Shown one piece after another: positions 7,816 to 10,499 of a DNA stretch of 10,499 nt. Where the stretch lies: assembly GCA_003135255.1 (NCBI GenBank), contig PLAX01000156.1, forward strand, positions 1 through 10,499, written 5' to 3'. Both the position numbers and the translations under genes were made by a program. The notes under the pieces were generated by a model. The model searched no databases. It was not told the DNA's origin and saw only the letters and a list, made by a program, of their open reading frames with translations. Source of the DNA: Candidatus Dormiibacterota bacterium. GTDB taxonomy: Bacteria; Chloroflexota; Dormibacteria; Aeolococcales; Aeolococcaceae. The stretch's first letter is position 1. Every line of letters starts with the position of its first letter.

Positions 7816-7885
7816 GGAGGCGGAGTCGAGGGGAAGGCGGAATCCCCCTGAACGGGGCCGGCCCTGGCAAGGGGAGGCTTGCCGG
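7800..7885. other. Hairpin-rich intergenic segment of unknown function
   Basis: Several inverted repeats follow one another: CGCCTCC/GGAGGCG (7800-7806 with 7816-7822), GGGG/CCCC (7830-7833 with 7844-7847), CCGGC/GCCGG (7858-7862 with 7881-7885) and, nested in the last, GGCAAG/CTTGCC (7866-7871 with 7878-7883). An alternative pairing of AGGGGAG with CTCCCCT near 7905 is also possible. This could be a structured RNA, the decayed tail of the oxidoreductase remnant, or only the effect of high GC. I could not match it to a known RNA family. Confidence 0.25.
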
Positions 7886-7933
7886 AAACGCACGACTGTG
7901 ACTCCCCTCCCCCGCCAGGAGCGTTTCAGTCGC

Positions 7934-7948
7934 GACGGAGGCGCCGTC
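7934..7948 (-). terminator. Short hairpin just after the propeller gene
   Basis: GACGG (7934-7938) pairs with CCGTC (7944-7948) around a 5-base loop, starting three bases past the stop codon of the minus-strand gene. It could end that transcript, but the stem is short and there is no T-run, so support is weak. Confidence 0.25.
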
Positions 7949-7951
7949 CCA

Positions 7952-9556
7952 TCACTGCCAGCCGCCGACGTTCCAGCCGAGCGTGTACATGGCCGGCGAG
8001 CTGGGGACGCTCGTCCAGCCCCCGTGCGTTCCCGCCACCTCGTAGTAGTAGGAACTGGGAATGATGGCGATCGCGTACGGAGCGCTGCCGCTCGCCATCC
8101 CGACGGTCCGGGTCACCGTGTAGCTGCTGGTGGCGATGACGCTCACGCTGGGGTCGTAGAAGTTGGCCACGTACACCGCCGCGCCGTTCGGGGTCACCGC
8201 CATCCCGGTCGGATCTCCGGTCTGGCCGACCGCTGTGGTGGAGGCGGCGAGAGTGTCGGCGCTCACGTCGATCAGGTCCACCTTGTTGTTGTCGTAGTCG
8301 TTGACATAGAGCTGACAACCGTTCGGGGTCAGAGCCAGGGCGTTGGGCGCAGCGGGGCCGAGAACGCCGCCGGGGGGCAACGCGAAGGTCGTTGCCACCG
8401 CGTCGTTGCTGGTGGTGATGTCCTCCACCGACCCACCCCCGAAGCTGGCCACGTAGACCTTGGCGCCGTCCGGGGTGACCGCCAGGATGTTGGGATCTCC
8501 ACCGTTGGGCACGAAGCCGTCGGTGTCGGCCAGGCTGGGCACGGCGATGGTCGCGCTCACGGTGTCGCTGGAGGTGGTGATGTCGTCGATCTGGCTGCTG
8601 CCCTCGTCCGCCACGTAGACGTGACCGGAGTTGGGGGTCACCGCCAGCGCGATGGGGATTCCGGTGGTACCTCCGACCGCGATGTTGGTGACGACGTCAG
8701 TGGAGGTGTCGATCGCGCTCACCTGGTGGGCACCGTAGTCGGCGACAAAGACCTGCGCCCCGTTGGGCGTCACCACCATGGCGGTGGGGTCGCCCTGGGC
8801 CCCCACCGTGATCGCGCCTCCCAGGGTGGAGGTGGCGAGGCTCAGCGGGTAGACGCGGGCGTTGGCCGCATCCACGATCCAGGCCGTGGTCCCCGCCGGG
8901 TTCACCGCCACCGCGTTGGGCTCCGACGGCGTGGCTCCCACTGCGGGGATGCTCACCGTGCCGGTGACTGCGCCGGTTGCGGTGGAGACGATCTGCACCT
9001 GGTGCGCCGCGCCCTCCGCGACGATCAGCTTGGTTCCGTCCGGGGTCACTTGCAGTGCGTTCGGCTCCTTCCCAACAGGCCCGCCGAGAGTCACCGTCGC
9101 GACGGCGTAGGTCGAAGTGTCGATGCTCAGGGCGTTGCTCCCGCTACCCGAGGCAACGACGGCAAGCGGGCTCGCCGCGCCGGAAGGGTTCGTGTCGGTG
9201 TACGCCGTAGGAGGGGGGGTGCCACTGACGGTGCCGGCGGTGCTGTAGGGGCCAGAGGAGCCGGCGGAGCGCAGGACGCTGTAGCCGGCGACCAGGTAGT
9301 TGCCGCTGCCGTCGAGGGCCGGTGAACCGGTCCAGCTGCTGGTCACATTGGTCTGCTCTGCGCCGCCGGCACAACCACCATTGCTGACCGCCAGGCCACC
9401 TGGGGTCGGAAGTGTTCCGGTCTGGAAGCTCCCGGGCCCCGCAGTGGTCGAGTCAGTGAACATCGCGAAGGCGACCCCGCACTCTCCGAGGGCGAGGACC
9501 GCCACGCCCGCTCCCAGCAGCAACGCTTTCCGCCGGCTGCCAAGAAGAGGAATCAT
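7952..9556 (-). CDS. Secreted Fn3/YVTN beta-propeller protein with SipW-class signal peptide
   Basis: This is a 534-aa exported protein. Residues 1-31 form a signal peptide (basic start, hydrophobic core, A-F-A), followed by MFTDSTTAGPGSFQTGTL (32-49). This fits the SipW-cognate pattern of TasA/camelysin-like proteins, where an F-x-D stretch follows the cut site. Residues about 65-127 look like the first strands of a fibronectin-III domain (SSWTGSPALDG, GYSVLRSAGSSGPYS, YTDTNPSG). Residues about 129-500 hold YVTN-type repeats of 44-54 aa with P-x-A-x-x-V-T-P-[DN]-G and V-Y-V-A cores. Residues 501-520, SYYYEVAGTHGGWTSVPSS and onward, look like the final Fn3 strands. Start: ATG at 9556 overlaps the sipW stop (ATGA, 9553-9556), with GGAG 5 bases upstream. 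A longer in-frame start at 9961 would run through sipW and is rejected. Ligand unknown. Confidence 0.88.
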   Translation of the reverse strand: MIPLLGSRRKALLLGAGVAVLALGECGVAFAMFTDSTTAGPGSFQTGTLPTPGGLAVSNGGCAGGAEQTNVTSSWTGSPALDGSGNYLVAGYSVLRSAGSSGPYSTAGTVSGTPPPTAYTDTNPSGAASPLAVVASGSGSNALSIDTSTYAVATVTLGGPVGKEPNALQVTPDGTKLIVAEGAAHQVQIVSTATGAVTGTVSIPAVGATPSEPNAVAVNPAGTTAWIVDAANARVYPLSLATSTLGGAITVGAQGDPTAMVVTPNGAQVFVADYGAHQVSAIDTSTDVVTNIAVGGTTGIPIALAVTPNSGHVYVADEGSSQIDDITTSSDTVSATIAVPSLADTDGFVPNGGDPNILAVTPDGAKVYVASFGGGSVEDITTSNDAVATTFALPPGGVLGPAAPNALALTPNGCQLYVNDYDNNKVDLIDVSADTLAASTTAVGQTGDPTGMAVTPNGAAVYVANFYDPSVSVIATSSYTVTRTVGMASGSAPYAIAIIPSSYYYEVAGTHGGWTSVPSSPAMYTLGWNVGGWQ

Positions 9557-10158
9557 CTGCGCTCCGCCCGCCAGACGCGTCTCAGTGCTTCCCAGACCAC
9601 GATCCCGATGACGACCAGCAGCGCCAGGAGGTGGATCCACGGGTAGGTGGCCCAGATGGCCACGAACCCCGCGGAGGGGAGCACCCAGCTCACCTTCCAG
9701 GCCGACTTGCCCTCGAGAATGGCGGTCCACTGATCGGGGGTGTTGTTGTCGTCGCCCTGGGTCCGGATCTCGACCTTGTCGCCGTGATGGACCACCTGGA
9801 TGATCCGGTGGACCACCACGATGCTCGGATCGTACGGGGGGTGGAAGGCGAGCACCTGGCCGGCCGAGACCTGGGAGTCCGGCTCGGAGACGGCGAGGAG
9901 GACGTCGCCCGGCCGCAGCGTGGGCGCCATCGACCCGCTCAGCACCACATCCAGCCGGCACCAGTCGAAAGCCGTGCCGACGACGACCAGGACCGCGAGG
10001 CCAAGACAGACCAGCACGAGAGCCTCGACGGCCACGTGGACCCGGGAGCCGAGGTGGCGAGCACCCCTCCTCGTCGGGGCGGTCGCCGTAGAGACGGCCA
10101 CCCGGACGGGGCCGTTCTCAGCCGCCTCGTCCCCCTCCCGCGGCACCTCAGCCTTCAT
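9553..10158 (-). CDS. sipW: SipW-type signal peptidase I (ER-type, S26B)
   Basis: This 201-aa membrane peptidase would remove signal peptides from exported proteins, in this class typically TasA/camelysin-like substrates. The catalytic serine is Ser76 in LSGSMAPTLRPGD (73-85). The general base is His117 in VVVHRIIQV, which replaces the lysine of ordinary bacterial LepB, so it is ER-type. The conserved acidic stretch is TQGDDNNTPD (133-142), with Asp136 and Asp142 as candidates. TM helices lie near 44-62 and 174-192, the second close to the C-terminus as in SipW. The first 40 residues are polar and variable. The start at 10158 is supported by GGAGGT (10168-10173, minus strand). Its stop overlaps the propeller gene start, and the gene upstream encodes a TasA-like protein, so both neighbours are probable substrates. 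Confidence 0.9.
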   Translation of the reverse strand: MKAEVPREGDEAAENGPVRVAVSTATAPTRRGARHLGSRVHVAVEALVLVCLGLAVLVVVGTAFDWCRLDVVLSGSMAPTLRPGDVLLAVSEPDSQVSAGQVLAFHPPYDPSIVVVHRIIQVVHHGDKVEIRTQGDDNNTPDQWTAILEGKSAWKVSWVLPSAGFVAIWATYPWIHLLALLVVIGIVVWEALRRVWRAERR

Positions 10159-10180
10159 GACGTTCCAACCTCCGGAAACG

Positions 10181-10215
10181 CGTTGAGGGGAGCGGTGGGC
10201 CCGCTCCCCTCAGCG
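10181..10215 (-). terminator. Strong hairpin between TasA-like gene and sipW (terminator or attenuator)
   Basis: Positions 10181-10195 pair with 10201-10215 in a 15-bp stem (one G-T pair; core GAGGGGAGCGG/CCGCTCCCCTC) around the 5-base loop TGGGC. It begins 16 bases after the TAA of the TasA-like gene and ends 8 bases before the sipW ribosome site. Downstream on the minus strand there are only three Ts (CGTTTCC), so termination is probably partial. That would make the TasA-like transcript more abundant than the sipW part, or the stem could protect the 3' end of the upstream message. Confidence 0.7.
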
Positions 10216-10231
10216 ATCCGTTCTGCCTCGG

Positions 10232-10499
10232 TTACCTGCTGGTCCCAGCCCGCTGCGTGGCGGTGAAGTTGTAGGTCAGTGTCGAGGAACAACCCTCGAG
10301 GTTCTCGTTCGCCGAGGTACCATCCACCTTGCCGCTGCAGAGCGGTTGCTGGGTGATGTTGCCAGGAGCCCCCGACGGGAAGCTGAAGGTCATCACCACG
10401 TAGTCCTGACCGCCCGCGGTCAGCGAGTTGAGCGGGGTCAGGCTGGCGGCAGTGGTCTCCAGCGTCGCGACCGGGGTGTTCGCCAGCACCGTGGTGACC
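10232..10499 (-). CDS. TasA/camelysin-like SipW-dependent surface protein, C-terminal part (partial)
   Basis: This is the last 88 residues of a gene that runs off the right end of the window; the frame is open to the edge, so no start is assigned. The segment is rich in Thr, Ser and Asn and looks like an all-beta secreted domain. It ends with GCSSTLTYNFTATQRAGTSR, which resembles the C-terminal strand of TasA/CalY-like proteins that carry SipW-class signal peptides. Two cysteines (in PLCSGK and EGCSST), 16 residues apart, could form a disulfide outside the cell. The sipW gene directly downstream fits this reading. If correct, it would be a surface or matrix fibre subunit. The N-terminal signal peptide that would prove it lies outside the window. 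Confidence 0.65.
   Translation of the reverse strand, partial: VTTVLANTPVATLETTAASLTPLNSLTAGGQDYVVMTFSFPSGAPGNITQQPLCSGKVDGTSANENLEGCSSTLTYNFTATQRAGTSR

Noticed and set aside
7820..7910. A possible cobalamin riboswitch, suggested by GGGGAAGG and GACTGTGA.
   Set aside because: The conserved core pairing and the full B12-box are not visible, and there is no downstream gene on that strand to regulate.
7920..7950. GTTTCAGTCGCGAC, which resembles the end of a CRISPR repeat (CGACTGAAAC on the minus strand).
   Set aside because: Only one copy is present, with no spacer-repeat periodicity and no cas gene in the window.
7412..9325. A 637-aa open frame on the + strand across the propeller gene.
   Set aside because: It is a Gly, Val, His and Arg-rich shadow frame of the propeller gene, whose minus-strand product has a signal peptide and clear repeats.
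9557..9961. A 135-residue N-terminal extension of the propeller protein.
   Set aside because: It overlaps sipW in another frame, is Pro/Arg-rich, and would bury the signal peptide that begins at the ATG at 9556.

Overview
The window is very GC-rich, with densely packed genes and 4-nt ATGA overlaps between genes. It reads like a soil-type, high-GC Gram-positive relative. A mycothiol-dependent-type enzyme, a DrrAB-like exporter and MMPL and DHA2 efflux pumps point to Actinobacteria. The SipW/TasA-like surface module is also compatible with neighbouring Terrabacteria lineages such as Dormibacterota. There is no rRNA or other marker gene, so this placement is inference.

Layout. (1) Positions 1-298 hold a G-run tract and then a promoter with an inverted repeat. 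(2) Positions 299-5534 (+) form a tight four-gene efflux operon: a MarR regulator, an MMPL/RND-type exporter, a 14-TM DHA2 (EmrB/QacA) MFS exporter and a mycothiol-dependent maleylpyruvate isomerase/DinB-type enzyme. (3) Convergent to it, positions 5570-7359 (-) form a two-gene DrrAB-like ABC exporter, with its own AT-rich promoter and a palindrome at 7395-7424. (4) Positions 7360-7951 carry that promoter, a decayed fragment of an LLM-class (F420/flavin) oxidoreductase, and a hairpin-rich stretch of unknown function. (5) Positions 7952-10499 (-) form a surface/export module. In transcription order it has the 3' end of a TasA/camelysin-like protein gene (cut by the window edge), a strong 15-bp hairpin, a SipW-type (ER-type) signal peptidase, and a 534-aa protein with a SipW-class signal peptide overlapping the peptidase gene by ATGA.

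How it fits together. The left and middle parts look like a multidrug or self-resistance island: three transporter superfamilies on two convergent operons, with one local regulator and one putative thiol-dependent detoxification enzyme. The right part is a dedicated secretion module, in which the peptidase is probably made with the proteins it processes.

The most unusual item is the 534-aa secreted protein. It appears to be a YVTN-type beta-propeller inserted inside a fibronectin-III-like domain. The first Fn3 strands lie before the propeller, and the last strands (SYYYEVAGTHGGWTSVPSS) lie after it.
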